From positions 1,617,830 to 1,681,829 of the forward strand of contig JAJVDF010000251.1 in the NCBI GenBank assembly GCA_022410635.1: a stretch of DNA of 64,000 bases, read 5' to 3'. The DNA comes from Tretioscincus oriximinensis (taxonomy: Eukaryota; Chordata; Lepidosauria; Squamata; Gymnophthalmidae). Both the position numbers and the translations under genes were made by a program. The notes under the pieces were generated by a model. The model ran no database searches, was not told the DNA's origin, and worked only from the letters and a program-made list of their open reading frames with translations. This document shows positions 36,239-49,047 of the stretch, piece after piece; position 1 is the first letter of the stretch, and each line of letters starts with the position of its first letter.

Positions 36239-36246
36239 ATGGAAAG

Positions 36247-36593
36247 GCTCTTAGCTCGAACTATGTGCCTCCCCCAGCCCAGGACTCTCCTTGGTGGTTC
36301 CCATCTTGGCTCATTTTCTCTTGGAGCCCCTCACCTCTAGAATGCTTACCCTTCTTACCTCCATTCCACGCCACCTCTTGTCACCTTCAAACTTCAGCTA
36401 AAAGTGGTCCTATTTTCCAGGGTCATTGATGTCCCAAGTAATTTGTTTTTAATTAACTCTTTCTAATTAATTCCATTTGTTAAATTTAATATCAATGTAT
36501 TATTGTAATATTTTGTTGCATTTATTGTTAGTATTGTATACTGTGTTTTGTGCATATTGTATGGCACTTTATAAATAAATAAATAAAAATAGA
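36247..36593 (+). mobile_element. L2-clade LINE, ORF2 C-terminus and 3' UTR
   Basis: TTGGAGCCCCTCACCTCTAG, AATGCTTACCC, CACCTTCAAACTTCAGCTAA and GTGGTCCTATTTTC correspond to the L2 ending (AP-LWN-LP...FK-QLK..LF). A T-rich UTR and GGCACTTTATAAATAAATAA follow. The palindromic hAT lies directly 5' of it. Confidence 0.65.
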
Positions 36594-38904
36594 CAGCTCG
36601 ACATGAATACAGAAGAATAAAAGGCAAGGGGATTAGGTTCAGAGAAGTCTCCCTTTTGCAGAGTGGGCTGGCCTTGAGCCCCCCCTTCCCTCCCCCCCCA
36701 GAAATTTCATGCTGGCATGCTGTGGTGTCATTAGATGCACTGCAGCCAGCCCAGCCCAGAGAGCCAAAATGGATATCTAACTATAGTCCATAAAATGAAA
36801 TACACAGAAAGGCAGAAATGTGCATTCCTTCCTATCCTGGGCCACAGAGCTTTAGCTGGCCAGGAACTGGAAGGATTCAAGCTTGATTAGATACCTCCTA
36901 CTGGCTCTTGCTAATGCCTGCCTCAAAATTTTTGTCCAGTGCTATTTTGGAATGTGCAGGAATAACCCCTGAGATATAGGTAGGCAAACAGCATGTCAAG
37001 TAACTAATCCCCATGGTTAGCGTCCCTCAATAAAGCAGTAACAAGGATCAAATTAGGGCTAAAAGTATTTTCCCCCACTGTATATAAGGTCAACCTCTGA
37101 GAATAATTGCTTCCTTTTAGATCAAAATATGTATCCTGTGCAATCCTTTCCATGTGGCCTTTTTTAGCATGCAGACAAAACCTCACTAAGAACCAAGAAA
37201 ATGATATCATGTTGGATACTGATAACACTGCCCACTCCGTATAATTTTGTCTGAAATGGTATGCCCCTTTAAGCTTCTTGGGGCATGAATAGGATAAAAA
37301 TATAACAAATCCAGACCAATTAGACTATTCATTTACATAATCAACATAGCTTTAATTAAGACCATTAATATTTGGGTCAAAGAATTTAAAAACAAAAGAA
37401 ACTCAAGGAAGCCTGTTGCTTAACAAATTTGTATAAGCAGACAATTAAAGCTTAAAAGAGTGTTGCACAAATTTTGAGACCGAAAGTAGTATTCGTTATC
37501 GTTTGTTCCTCTAAATACAATTTATTGGAAACCTCTTACAAAAAAGAAATAAAATGAAACTGTTGTCAATCAACAACATCCAAGGATGATGGCTGTGCTA
37601 TTCAGCATTTTCCAGCATGCTATCATCTTTTTATCTAATGTTGTGAGTTTTTTTGTGCCTGCTGTAATAAAGCTGATAGCAGTTTATATTCTTGCAAATC
37701 TTACTTCTACTTTGATGCTATGCTACTCTACACTGCTTGGCTGTACACAAAAAGAACGATAAAAGTTTTCATGAATATCCTGCAGCAATTGGATGTGTCT
37801 TTTTATAATACGTAGCACTGAGCTTTGTTTACCTATCACTTAACTTCAGGATAAAGCAATAAAGGCTGGAATAACCACTTCCCCATGAAACTAATATATC
37901 CAGAAATGCTTTCTATTAAAAAGCACTTTCCTAGATTATAACAATTTGTTCTTTAACTAATCTTATGCTTTCATGAGTGATTAGATACCTGAGTTACATT
38001 AACCCCATTATTCAAAGCCTTAGCTTCTTTATTTCCCACACTATACACTGGTAAATGCCTAAATGTTCTCTTTCCATGAACATTTCAGTATATTTGGAAA
38101 AATGCATTTGTTCTTTTTAGAATTGTTTTAACGGGGCAAATCACTATCCTTATGGAATTGAAATATTGGCACGACTCACAGAATGGAACAATAGAAGCTG
38201 TATTGTATTAGCTGTATTAGTAAAGAGCTTCAGTCATTACTGATACATGTTATCAGCATACATGCTGCCTACACACATACTGCAACTCCAGGATGTCAAA
38301 ACATCGCAATGGTGCAATTTATCTTCCCTGACTTTGATGTTTCTGGCTGGGACAGTTTTCACAAACACAGGAAATGACTGTGGAAGACAGTCATTCCCAT
38401 TCATGGCAAAAACAAGGCTGTGCCATCCAACTCAAAGAAAACAGAGTTATAAGGCTGTGGTGACACAATAGAAGTCCATCACTCCATTACTAAAATACTT
38501 TATCAGGGTATTGATAAAGTATGGCATAGTGAATTACCATCTTGATCACATTCTTTCAGTCTTTTTTGGGCATTCTGCAGATTGTATCATACCATCAGCA
38601 TGGCTGCTTGTGTTACCTTCTCATTCACACCCACATCTTTGGAACTTGTGGTAGGAGTAATATAAAACAAAAGTGGGGGGAAAAACAACTTTCCTACCAC
38701 TCCTATCTGTGGAATCACATCTTGGTTGGATTTTCCAGAAAACACAAGAGTGAAGATATGTTTTCTGACTGGACTTTATGAGGTAGACCAGAAAACGTCT
38801 GATGTCTAACTGTGCTGTATTTCCTGTCTATCACAGTGATTCCGACACAAAATCTCAGCTTTCCAGGTTCTGCAGAGATACTTCAGAAATTTGTGCAAGG
38901 AGCT
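36594..38904. other. No gene recognised; minor structures
   Basis: AT-rich, with C-rich runs near 36680-36700. A perfect small hairpin at about 38496-38521 pairs ATACTTTATCA with TGATAAAGTAT. No supported gene. Confidence 0.5.
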
Positions 38905-38944
38905 TGGACCCTGGAAATCCCATACAACTCTATGATTCTATGAT
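38905..38944 (+). mobile_element. Possible CR1 terminal fragment
   Basis: CTTGGACCCTGGAAATCCC followed by ACAACTCTATGATTCTATGA resembles the extreme 3' end of the ATTCTATG-class CR1. Only about 40 bp are present. Confidence 0.5.
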
Positions 38945-39023
38945 CTCTTGCTCCAGTGGTTGATTTCTCACCTTCTGCCTCATACTTCCTAACTGTGGCT
39001 GATATCTTAAGTAAAAAAATCAA

Positions 39024-39056
39024 ACTATAATTCCCATCAGCCTCAGTCAGCAGGAC
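39024..39056. mobile_element. Fragment of the AACTCCCATCAGCC hAT-like element
   Basis: ACTATAATTCCCATCAGCCT followed by CAGTCAGCAG matches the central part of the element family represented at 24443. The ends are missing. Confidence 0.4.
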
Positions 39057-39400
39057 TTCATTAAGCCTTTAATGGTAATTACCGGTATTTTCACCAATGT
39101 AATTCTGGGAATAAATGGTTGAAAAAGAGCCTCCCTCTCAATGGAAGAGAATTATTTTCCTGTTGCTTCGGGCCCTTTTTATCTGCACCCCAGAATAAGA
39201 GAATCTGCGGAGACTTCTGGTTCTCATTGGTTTGCACATCAGTGAGGTACTACTGACTGCTCATATGCTCATGAATGGAGCATGGATGGAGCATAATCTC
39301 AATCTAGGAGAATTTGATTAAGAATTTGAGCAGACCTAAAGGTCTCCCAGTGGATCAGCACTGGCTAGTCCAGAATACAGATGTGTGCAGAAGGCCACAT

Positions 39401-39630
39401 AGAATCATAGAGTCGGAAGGGACCTCCAGGGTCATCGGGTCCAACCCCCTGCTCGATGCAGGATTCGCTAAACCATCCCAGACAGATGACTGTCCAGTCT
39501 CTGTTTGAAAACTTCCAGGGAAGGTGAACTCACCACCCCCTGTGGCAAACTGTTCCACTGATTTATCACCCTGACTGTTAGAAAGTTTTTTCTGATATCT
39601 AATCTAAATCTACTCCCTACATCTTCTAGA
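39401..39630 (-). mobile_element. CR1 LINE 3' end, ATTCTATG class
   Basis: Begins AGAATCATAGAGTCGGAAGG and includes GGTCCAACCCCCTGCTCGAT, the hallmark 3' UTR of amniote CR1. On the minus strand the ORF2 end reads RFRLDIRKNFLT, then WNSLPQGVV and LEVFKQRLDSHL. It belongs to a different CR1 subfamily from the TTCTTATGTT-ended copies. 5' truncated. Confidence 0.92.
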
Positions 39631-41377
39631 CTACTGAGGGTCCACTTCTGTGGCACACTAACATAGGATTCTTTTTAAAAAGTCTATTGAAGCAGTCAGA
39701 ACCTACTGCTTTCACAGAGTATCAGGTATAAGCTCCCTATGATACTCCTAATTTGCCCCCCATTTTTTATTTTATATATATAAATTAGTAAGTAAATTTG
39801 ATTAGCAACACAGGCCATCACTCCTATTGCCACNTAAGCAAAGATCACAACAGCAAGTGTAAGGTGTCTTTACGAAGGTGACAGTCTGAAGAAAACAGGA
39901 AGCACTGGCATTTATGTAGCGTAAGTATGCTTTATAAGTTATATGAAATCTAAATATAATAATATTTTGGCTTGGAGAGAAGCCTTGAAAAGACCAGCCC
40001 CCTTTTAAGGGTGCTACCCCAGAGAATGATAATAGTCTGAAAATTCAATGTGATCCAAAGATGATTCTTGGAGTGAGCTGCCAGAAAAGTAAACAATTCC
40101 TTTGACACCTATCAACTGATCAATTTAAAGAGTGATTACTGGTTGCTAAAAGAAATGGAACTAAAGAATTAGTCATGCAAATATATTTTTGTTAACTAAA
40201 GAACAAACCTATGATGTCACTCTTAAACTCTTAGTTTCAATTCAGCTTTTGGTTATAAGATACATTTTTATGCATCTATATACTGAGGGAAGAGCATTTT
40301 ATTTAATAAAAATATATAAATAAAATATCTGAAGAGTGAAAATAATTCAAAATATCAGGGAGCTCAATATTCATCCATTTTAATTATGACTCTGAGATGG
40401 CAGGGCAAACATATGAAACCACTGTGACCACTAACTTTCCTGGACATTTGCTCTTGTGATGGTACCATGCACACCTCTGTGTTTACAGTACTATTCTGAG
40501 TAGTGCATCTATATAGAAATATATATATATAAAATATATAGAAATATATAAAATATCTTCCTTTACTACTGGCTGCAAGGAAACAAAAGGAAACCAATGT
40601 CACTTTTATGAACTGAGTTCATCTCAACATAATAGGCAAAAACTGACATAAATAATACCATACTCATACAGAGCCCTCATCTTCAGTAAAAGATGTCAAC
40701 TTTAAAAGAAATAAAATTCAACTGAAGCACTATTATGAGTTGAGTTCAATCAAAATAATGCCACAGGTTGACAAGTAGTAGTCTAAAACTCTGGCATAAA
40801 TTGCCTCCGTGATTTAGACTAAAAGAAATTTTAAAATGCAGAAGCGTAATACTGTATTTCCTTAAAAAAGAATAGAAAAAGAAGGCTACAATAAAGGCCT
40901 GTCCATATCCATATCTTAATACAGTTTCAATACACTACCAGAGTGAAATGACCAGTAATTTTCTTCATTATTTTACTCAAAAATGAATTTTCTGAGTGAC
41001 CCAATGCTGAAAGAAAACAGATTGTCACTTTGCTGGTGAGCTGTCTCACTGTGAATGTGAACTGAAGCGGGTTCAAAACATAGGTGTCAGTGAATCCAAT
41101 TCTCAATAATTCTTCCCTTACTCTAGACAAGAGACCAGGCTGCTTTTAGCACCTTGCTTCCAGTCCTTTCCCCTTCTTCATCTCTGTATATGGTTCTGTC
41201 AAAGGAGAGTGCTTAGGCACACAGCTGTTAAAAAGAGTAAAGAAACAGTTTGTAACTGAGTGTGGACCAAACATATAACAGGACATGTTTGAAATGAAAC
41301 GATGCCTGGCTGAAACAGTGGCAGAAATTATTTATGATTACTCTGCATTCAGCTAACAGAGACTTATATAACTAAAA
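39631..41377. other. No gene recognised; AT dinucleotide run
   Basis: AT-rich sequence with an (AT)n-like run at about 40515-40552. Frames of up to 79 codons lack recognisable domains. Confidence 0.5.
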
Positions 41378-41687
41378 AACATAAGAACATAAGAAGAGCC
41401 ATACTGGATCAGGCCACAACCCATCAAGTCCAGCACTCTGTGTCACACAGAGGCCCACCAGATGCATCTGGGCAGTCCGAACAGAGGAAAGCAAAATAGG
41501 CACCTGTTCATGACTCCCTGCAAATGGTGTCTCAGGAGTCCTGCCTGTTGCTCTATCCCGGAGGCAACATCCAGACATCCATCCTAGTATCCATTTATAC
41601 CTTTGGTGTCCATAAACCTGTCTAATCCTGTCTTGAAACTATCCAAGCTGTTAGCTACCACTACCTCTTCAGGAAGTAAATTCCACA
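41378..41687 (-). mobile_element. CR1 LINE 3' end
   Basis: On the minus strand it ends in GGCTCTTCTTATGTTCTTAT, with the terminal octamer partly repeated (AACATAAG twice on the plus strand). The UTR includes ACTGCCCAGATGCATCTGGT. The ORF2 remnant ends in FKTGLDRF-like sequence and stops abruptly at the GGAATTTACTTCC block, so it is heavily 5' truncated (310 bp). Among the cleaner CR1 ends in the window. Confidence 0.9.
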
Positions 41688-44600
41688 TTGGAATCACATT
41701 GTCATTTTTAGGTCTGCAGACTCAAATTCGAAGCTGTTTGTGCATCATAACTTAATCCTGTCAACTTGTTGCAGGAAAAGTGACACTTAAATTAAATGGT
41801 TCATTCCTTTGGTGAGAATAATTGCAGACTGGTACAATAATGTGTGTGCCCAGCTGAATAACTTATTGGGTTGATGCTGCCCATTTTTTTGTGTACTCCC
41901 TTTTCTGCTTGAACATTTTCCCATCTGGTCCTAGAGCAAACTTCTGAATGTTCACTCATCATTTGGTTTTGTGAGATTCTGGTTTTCACTGGAGTCCACC
42001 ACCACTCTGGCTTTTCCTGGGACTATTACTATATTTCTGAACTGATTCTACGGTCCACCATACTTGCAACAAGAGATAACTTCAACCTAAATACTTTGCA
42101 CCTGGATTCCCAAGTGTTAAGGGCCAGTAATTTTGCTAAAATCACTTTCGAGACAAGGCTCAAGGCTTGTCGCATCTGAAGGGATCAAGGGAATTTGATC
42201 TTTCCATACACTGTTGCTACTAGAGGCAAAGACCTTCATTCCTGCAGACCAGGAATATGATTAGATTTCCTTAATGTTTTAAGAAGGTAAGCAAGACCAA
42301 AATNATTTCCAGAATCCTGTATCTCACCTTCTGAAGTTCCCCGCATTGCTAGTATCTATGTTTTTCTTAGACCTGGTGCAGTTAAGGTCCTCGCTTGTTG
42401 TGTTGTTTTGGTTCATCACTGAGGAGATTTTCCTTAACCAAGAGAAAACTTTTGATAAAGATGATTTTCTGTACCACAAATTCCCTCCCAGACTTAACAA
42501 CCCTTTCTTTCTAGTTCACATTAAGGGGTCTTTCTACCTCCTCCCCATTTGCAAAAGTGCATAGAACTAAGCTTTAGCTCTTGCATATCAACATCATTTT
42601 GACTGGATAAAAAAATCTCTGTCACTAGTTTTGCTGCTTTTCATTTCACCACTTGGCTTTAAGCCTGAGAGACAGTAAGGATATTTGTTAAAAATTGTAT
42701 GCCTCTTGTTGGAGGATGTTCTACTCATGATACAAACGGAATGCATTTCCCTCTTCCTAATGTTTTCACTTGAATGTATTTTAAACTGCCTTCTTGTGAA
42801 CAACTTCCTGCTACTTGACTAATTCACACAATACTGGAAATTACATATCCAAGACCAGAACATCCCATTGCAGCTCTGTTTAGAATAGGATGCTTTGGTC
42901 CAGGATATGCAATTCATTCCAAGTTAGGGTGAATTGCCTTTGGTACATTTTGTGCCACCCTATAGGCTAGCTCTGAAGCTTGTGCTAGATTTGGAGGTCC
43001 TTCAAATGCTATAAAGGGAAAAAATAAGTATCTCCAAAAAATGTTGGCCAGCATACGTGGCAGAGGCATTTCTTTCCCATTCCTAGCATGATGCACTTCC
43101 ATGAATCTCATTGCCATCCTGCAGGTAGATATGTTAGGCTTTCAACTCTGAAAATGACCCAACCCTTTTTTACAGTGTCCATGGAAATGCTGGACTATGT
43201 GACCAACTCGTGAGAAGGCCAGGAAAACTGATCACCTAGTCAGTGGCAGATCCTCCCCAAAGCTACCTCCCAGTGTGGATGCATGGAGAAACATCCTATG
43301 TTAGATTTAATGACATTTCAGAAGGGCAAATTTTCAGTAGATTGTGCAACTCATGCAGGTTGCTGCTATAATTCATTTGGAAAGTGACTTACTTGTTACT
43401 TTGGTATTATGGACTGCGGTAAACAACTAGCTGAGTTCCTGCTGTGCAAGTATTTCTCTTCTACACATGCTTTGCTTCTCAGCAAATGTTTATTTTTGTA
43501 AATCAACAACAAATACAATAAATGTCGAAATACAGTATACAAATCTGTCTCTCGTTTCAGGTTGTAGGAAACTGGTGAAGAAGAACAATTATATATTTGA
43601 GGTGCAAAAGACAGGAGAGAATGAAATCTGGCATTCCTGTGCTTGTTTTTGTTTATGCATTTTAATATGCCACAGTCTCCACGAAGGTTCACAAAACAGC
43701 ACACAAAACAGACTGTAGCCACGATTTGGGGAGAGAGAAAATTGGCGGTGCAGGAAGAAAACAGCCCAGAAATACTGCACCAGCAACTTCCTCTGATATG
43801 CTAGAGATCTCGGTCCCCATCATTCACAAGCTGTCAAGCTGCATCCCAGACATACGCATGCATGGAATTCTAAGCACAGTGAGCTGCTTCCAGGACCTTG
43901 CAGAATAAGACAAGAAGCTGTTTTTGTTCAGAGCGGCTGGATGAACAACAAAGAGATGCAGAAGACAGTTACTATGGACCCTATGCTGTCTCCCACTGGA
44001 CCTTGCTGCTCTGTCAATAGAAGGCATCAGAGATGGCAACAGCTGTAGCAGAAGCAAGCATGCAGCACTATCCCTGAACAGAGGAGTTGGAAGTGAATAG
44101 GGAGGCGAACGCGGAAAACTATCAGGCTGTTGATTGATCACCATCATTCTGACAGCCCTCCCAAAGACTGTGTTATTTCAGTTGACACTGAAAGTGTTGA
44201 ATAAGGAGGAGAAGGGCAAGTGTTTGTCTGTGAGATGGGCTGCAACTACGTCACAGTGCTGTGTACAGGCAGATTGCACACCCACTCAGTTTCCTGTGAA
44301 GTCATCTTGGCTTTGAAAGTGAAACATCTATCCTGGCTTTGCGGTGCTCTATGGTGGTCACTCACACTGTCAAAAGAAGCAAGGTTGAAACAGGTGGACT
44401 ATGAACATTTTGCATTTCTCCATGTTTCCCAATTATGATTCAGGGACAAAAGATAGGTTCCGAGATGCACTTCTGTGGAATATCTTGGCCATTCATCTTC
44501 AGGAACATACTGAGTAAGTCTTTCTCTTCCAGCAGAACTGTGTTTGTGATTTGTTGTTCAAAATATAAGTGCTGCTGTTACCAAAGGACTGCCCTCTACA

Positions 44601-45043
44601 GGCTGAGAATAAAACTTAGTACCATATTGCAGTCCTGAGTTCAAGGTCAGGAAGAACAGGGTTCTAAGACTTATTTTAATGGATTGATGCACTATCTATG
44701 CAACTGAGTAACTTGTGTTTGTGTTTGTGTCTGTAACCTGCCACTAAAACTGTGTTTCATAAAAAGGATTCTGCTTTTGGTATGGGAACCTCATCTATTT
44801 CACTTAAGAAAAATGGACTTCAGCATGTTGAATGCACCTCTATTTCTACCACAGTAAGTAAATAAGAAAATAAGCATTTCCTGTTTCCTGTTTGTGATGC
44901 TACTACTGTTATTTCAAAGCAGATTATTTCAAAGCAAAAGCACTTGTCTTGGAGAAGGACCAGAACAGATATTTAATGGGAAGAGCATACAATTAGGATA
45001 GAAAGCAGGAAGAAAAATCCTAAAGGTTCTACTATGTGCCATG
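41688..45043. other. Unique sequence, no gene recognised
   Basis: Several overlapping short frames on both strands between 43396 and 44638, none with domains or credible splice structure. A small TTTGTG tandem lies at about 44713-44733. I see no recognisable repeats. Confidence 0.5.

Positions 45044-45094
<51 letters not shown>
45044..45094. repeat. (CAT)n microsatellite
   Basis: About 17 uninterrupted CAT units. Confidence 0.97.
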
Positions 45095-47039
45095 TTTACA
45101 TTTGTTTGCATTTCTGTTGCATCTAGGGTTATCACATCCCTAGATTATCTGGGAAATCTTTGATTTTTTGTGCTCTTAGGACAGAAGAACACCTGTTTCC
45201 TGATTTGGGAGCACTTTGTGTGCGCCAGCCTACCCTGCCCAACTTTCACTGCCTGCATTCTGCCAGCTCCTGGGGCCTGTCATGCTCTCATTTTTCCATC
45301 ATGTGCAGAAAATGGTTAGGAAGAGAGGTAGTAAAGTGTATAGAGGAGCCATGAGAGATGGAGAGCTTGCTGTAAATCCACAATTTTTAAATTGGGACAA
45401 CATTTGGATAAGTTGGAAATGTGGCTTGGGATCCTGGTTGTCCAAATGTGGCAATCTTAATCTCACCCATGTCCAAAAGTCTCAGAAATACATTACAGAA
45501 ATAAAAACAATATAAAATTGACATAATCATAATCAGATTGTACCCATACAATTCATGTTCATTTTTCTACTTTTTTTCTGAGTTTGAACCTTCACTTCCA
45601 GTCAAATTCCAGAAGAGAGTGAACAGATTACAGGAAGGCCCAGTTTTAAGTGAAATTGTTTTGCACTATTTCATATAACACAGTTTACTTTATATTATTT
45701 GGGTATTGACTATTTGGTACTAACTGTTTGGTATTGATATTGCTTTAGTATTTACTATTTAACANGTTTCCCCAAACATTTGCTGGAATAAACTCATGTT
45801 AAACGGGGCCTTATTCTACATTAACAGAACTTCCTAGCAAGCATAGTTTTGCATATTCTTCTTACTTATTTTCTGTTGGGAATCTTCCATTTTCTATTAT
45901 ATACTCACTTGCTGTTGACATCAATTATTTCTTCCTTTTCTGGTTAACAATGAACCTCAGTTAGATTTACAGCTTGCCAACATAAGTAGATGCAAATGGA
46001 GACGAATATTCCCTCTATGCAGTAGTTCTTGGGCCTGTATAGCCCTGAAAAACTCCTGTCAATTCATGCTCCTAGATGAATTATAAACAAAGCCAGTGGA
46101 TCACTGCATGGCAGACANATGTCATGTGCTAGTTGTGACAGGTCTGTCTGTCTTCAAAAGGTTAATTCTTGGTATTTTCCTTGGTACTAACGGATATATC
46201 ATGGCTGAACAACATGCAGTGACTAAACTAGCATTCCTGCTAATCTTGTGCATGGAACAGTTTTTGTGTTTTGTTCTGAGATGCTCTTGTGGACCACTAT
46301 ACTTGGAATATCTTAAATGTTCCATTCATAAAAAGCAATGCAGGGCCTGTTATGAATTCTTCTACCCTGTAGAAAAGTCCCAGAAATTTAGATTTCATCT
46401 AATCCATAGAAAAGAAAAAACCCTGACCAAAAGCAGTTTTTAGAATTGTTTTTGAAATTTCTCAATTGCCTGCTCCCCACTAAGAAAGCCACAACGATGC
46501 CTCTTGTTATTAGAAGGCTCCAGTTTTGTTCCATGCCTGCTTTGTTCATGAAAATCCCATTTTGAAGAGAAGAGGAACAAATGCAGAAATAAGTACTATC
46601 ACTTGCCAAGGAAGACTGACCTGGTAACTTCAATGCTTGTTCACAGTATTGCTCTTTAGAGAGCTTCAGGATGTATGTAATAAAGTTGTGCACCACCATG
46701 AACATAGTAATTAAATTTATAATAAAACTGAAAACAGTATTAGAGAAGATCATTCATCAAATCTAGAAACAGATGGTCCCAGTCCATCAAGTCCTGGCAT
46801 CCTTTCTTCCATAATCATGCCCCACCAACCCTCAGGCCTTGCCTTACCATTCTTGGGTGAGTTTCATTTGAAATTCTTTCAAGAAATGAATGTATCCATA
46901 TCTATTCATTTGACCTTAATAGTGCTACATTCCATGAACTTAGTTGATCTTGTAGAAAGAGAGTTCTGGCGACTGGAGACTTCCCTATACTCTGCAGAGA
47001 GTGATAGTGGACCAATAGTGGTGTTCGTGGAGAAGATGT
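45095..47039. other. No gene recognised; degenerate TATTTGGTA repeat
   Basis: AT-rich. Around 45700-45765 a unit resembling TATTTGGTACTGACT recurs about three to four times with divergence. Frames of 115 codons (46096-46443) and 121 codons (46388-46753) overlap on opposite strands and show no domain. Confidence 0.5.
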
Positions 47040-47200
47040 TCTCACGTGAGGCTTACAAGGTTAATTTCATCCAAAGGCTTACATCTATTCTGTTTTCCCC
47101 ACCGGGTTAGTGGTGGTACTCATGAATCTACTTGAAATGTAGATTGCAAATCTGCTTTCTTTCAAATGGCTGAGTTGGCTAGAGCTGAGGCTCTTAATGA
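47040..47200 (-). mobile_element. Sauria-SINE-like 3' fragment
   Basis: On the minus strand: CTAGCCAACTCAGCCATTTG, then GCAATCTACATTTCAAGTAG, GAGTACCACCAC, a GGTGGGGAAAACAG block and TGTAAGCCTTTGG. These are the same blocks as in the copy at 7829. The terminal CTT tail is absent. Confidence 0.5.
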
Positions 47201-47432
47201 CTGCGTCATTTTGAGGCAATAGCAAAGAGTAGTGGAATAGGGGCATAATCTAGGGAGAGAAGGAGACTGAAGTGAAATCTGAAGGAGGGTAGGATATAAT
47301 CATCTGAGGAATAAAGGTGCAAGATGGAGTAATCAAACAACCCACCTCCTCCTCAGTTCTATTTATTTGTACATTTGTACTAATTTTTGAATAATTAAGT
47401 TTTGAACAGTCCTTTTTTTAAAACGAGTTATA

Positions 47433-47482
47433 CACACACACACACACATGCATGTACACTGTGCACATGCACACACACACTC
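47433..47482. repeat. (AC)n microsatellite, interrupted
   Basis: Two AC runs separated by a short GC-containing spacer with ATGCATG and GTGCAC. Confidence 0.9.
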
Positions 47483-47843
47483 TCAAGGGTTATGTATTCA
47501 GCATTTTGAAGGCTCTAGAATCAGATTTGGATAGCTCCTCAATTAGGAAGACTTCTCAATGGACTATCCTCTAACAGTCCTCCAAGTAGATGTTAGACTC
47601 AAAACAGATCCTATTCAATGGAGCAACAGAAGACCTTCCCTTTTCCCCAGTTCCAGGAAAGAAGAGGGAAGATGGAACAAAGTTCCTGAAAACAAGCAAG
47701 GATAATGATTTCTCCTCTCATTTGTAGTGTCCAAATTTAGATTGGCTTAACCTAAAACCATAGCTATTGTTCTTCCATCCCTTCAATAATATTGTGGTTC
47801 TGTTCTAAAATGTGCTTCTGTAAAAGATGGCTTCTACAGATGT

Positions 47844-48110
47844 TTGTCATGAATCCAGGACTACTTAACATTTTCATTAATAACTTGGATGAAGAACTGG
47901 TGATTATATTCATCCAGCATGCAGGAAATGTGACGAATTGCAAACACTACAGAAGACAGGATTATCATTCAAAATGACATTGGAGCCACTGGGTTATATG
48001 ACACAGAATGCAATTAAAAAATGACAAATGGCAATGTATTAGCCATTTGAAAGAAAAGCCAAANATATAACTGTAGAAAAGAAGGAAAATTAGCTGGTTT
48101 CATGAGAAAA
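47844..48110 (+). mobile_element. Possible decayed LINE reverse transcriptase fragment
   Basis: PGLLNIFINNLDEELV, decoded from about 47855-47902, resembles the P-LFNIFINDLD motif just upstream of the FADD active site in CR1/L2-type reverse transcriptases. The catalytic motif is not visible and downstream sequence decays quickly. Confidence 0.35.
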
Positions 48111-48787
48111 CTTAAGGGATTAGAAGAAATAACAATTTAAGGGTTTTTTTTAGCCCTTGTTCCTTCTTGAATCATGGTCCTGTACTGTCCTTCTTTTGTC
48201 TAAATTATTGTTGGGACAAGTGAGGCCTGCTCTTATAGCCATCGCTGATAAGCTCTGTGTACATGAGAGCATACCCCACATGAGGAAGGTATTCTTGACC
48301 AGCAGATCCCAAATGACCCCTGGTCTGCTTATTGTCTGAAATATGAGCATGCAAATGACAGATCCCTATTCTCCAGTATAACCCAGAATAAAAACCAGTG
48401 CTAAAGGTCTTGTGGCCACGAGTTATACCTGGATATTAGGATCATGGAGAATTCATTTTGATAATGTGTACCCACAATTGTTACCCAGGCCTCCAAGGTC
48501 AAGGATATTGATTTCTCGCCATCAGGGCTGGCTTCGAATAATGAGCTTCAGGATAATGCAGGGACACAGATCTGGCCAGGGTTTGCCAGATCGTGATCTA
48601 TACATCTTGGTCTATCGTACTAGAGTAAAAAAAAAACCAGAAAGTAATCCAAAATATTAAGTCTATTTTGTAAGAATTCTGCAGGAGTATTTGCTTTACG
48701 CAAGGGATGAGGAGGAAGAAGTATGTAGAACTTTTCAATTATTACAAAGACTTCCCAAACAGATGAATTGAATAGCTCTACATCACT

Positions 48788-49047
48788 GACTCATAGAAGC
48801 TGGAAGTGACATCGGAGGTTACTCAATCACACTTGCTGCTCAGTGCAATATCTGATGTGCTGCTTGAAACTACAGCATCTCTGACAGACGGTCACATAGC
48901 TTCTGATTAAATAGCTTTAACAAAGGAAGGCCTTGCTATTTCTAGGACAATTGTTCTCCTGGCACTTTTTATTTGCAGAAAGTTTCTCTCAAAGTTTAGT
49001 CAAATTTGCTTCTCTGCAATTTCTTTTACTAATTATAGTTCCTGCCT
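48788..49047 (-). mobile_element. Ancient CR1/L3-type 3' end
   Basis: CTCATAGAAGCTGGAAGTGA, CATCGGAGGTTACTCAATC, GCTGCTCAGTGCA and CATCTCTGACAGACGGTCAC correspond to the CR1 3' UTR (ATAGAAGTTGGAAGGGAC class). TTCTGATTAAATA and AAAGTTTCTCTCAAA follow. More diverged than the copy at 39401, so older. Confidence 0.7.

Noticed and set aside
36073..36429. 118-codon frame as a gene
   Set aside because: It starts inside the palindromic hAT and runs into L2 sequence, crossing a transposon boundary.
45044..45094. CRISPR-like array
   Set aside because: It is a plain (CAT)n microsatellite; no spaced repeats of CRISPR type exist and the genome is vertebrate.
46096..46753. Opposing 115- and 121-codon frames as genes
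   Set aside because: They overlap on opposite strands, one spans an N, and neither shows a domain; chance frames of this size are expected in 64 kb.
46765..46800. CR1 3' end resembling CAGTCCATCAAGTCCTGGCATCC
   Set aside because: Only about 25 bp resemble the CR1 block, without the terminal repeat or neighbouring UTR; could be chance.
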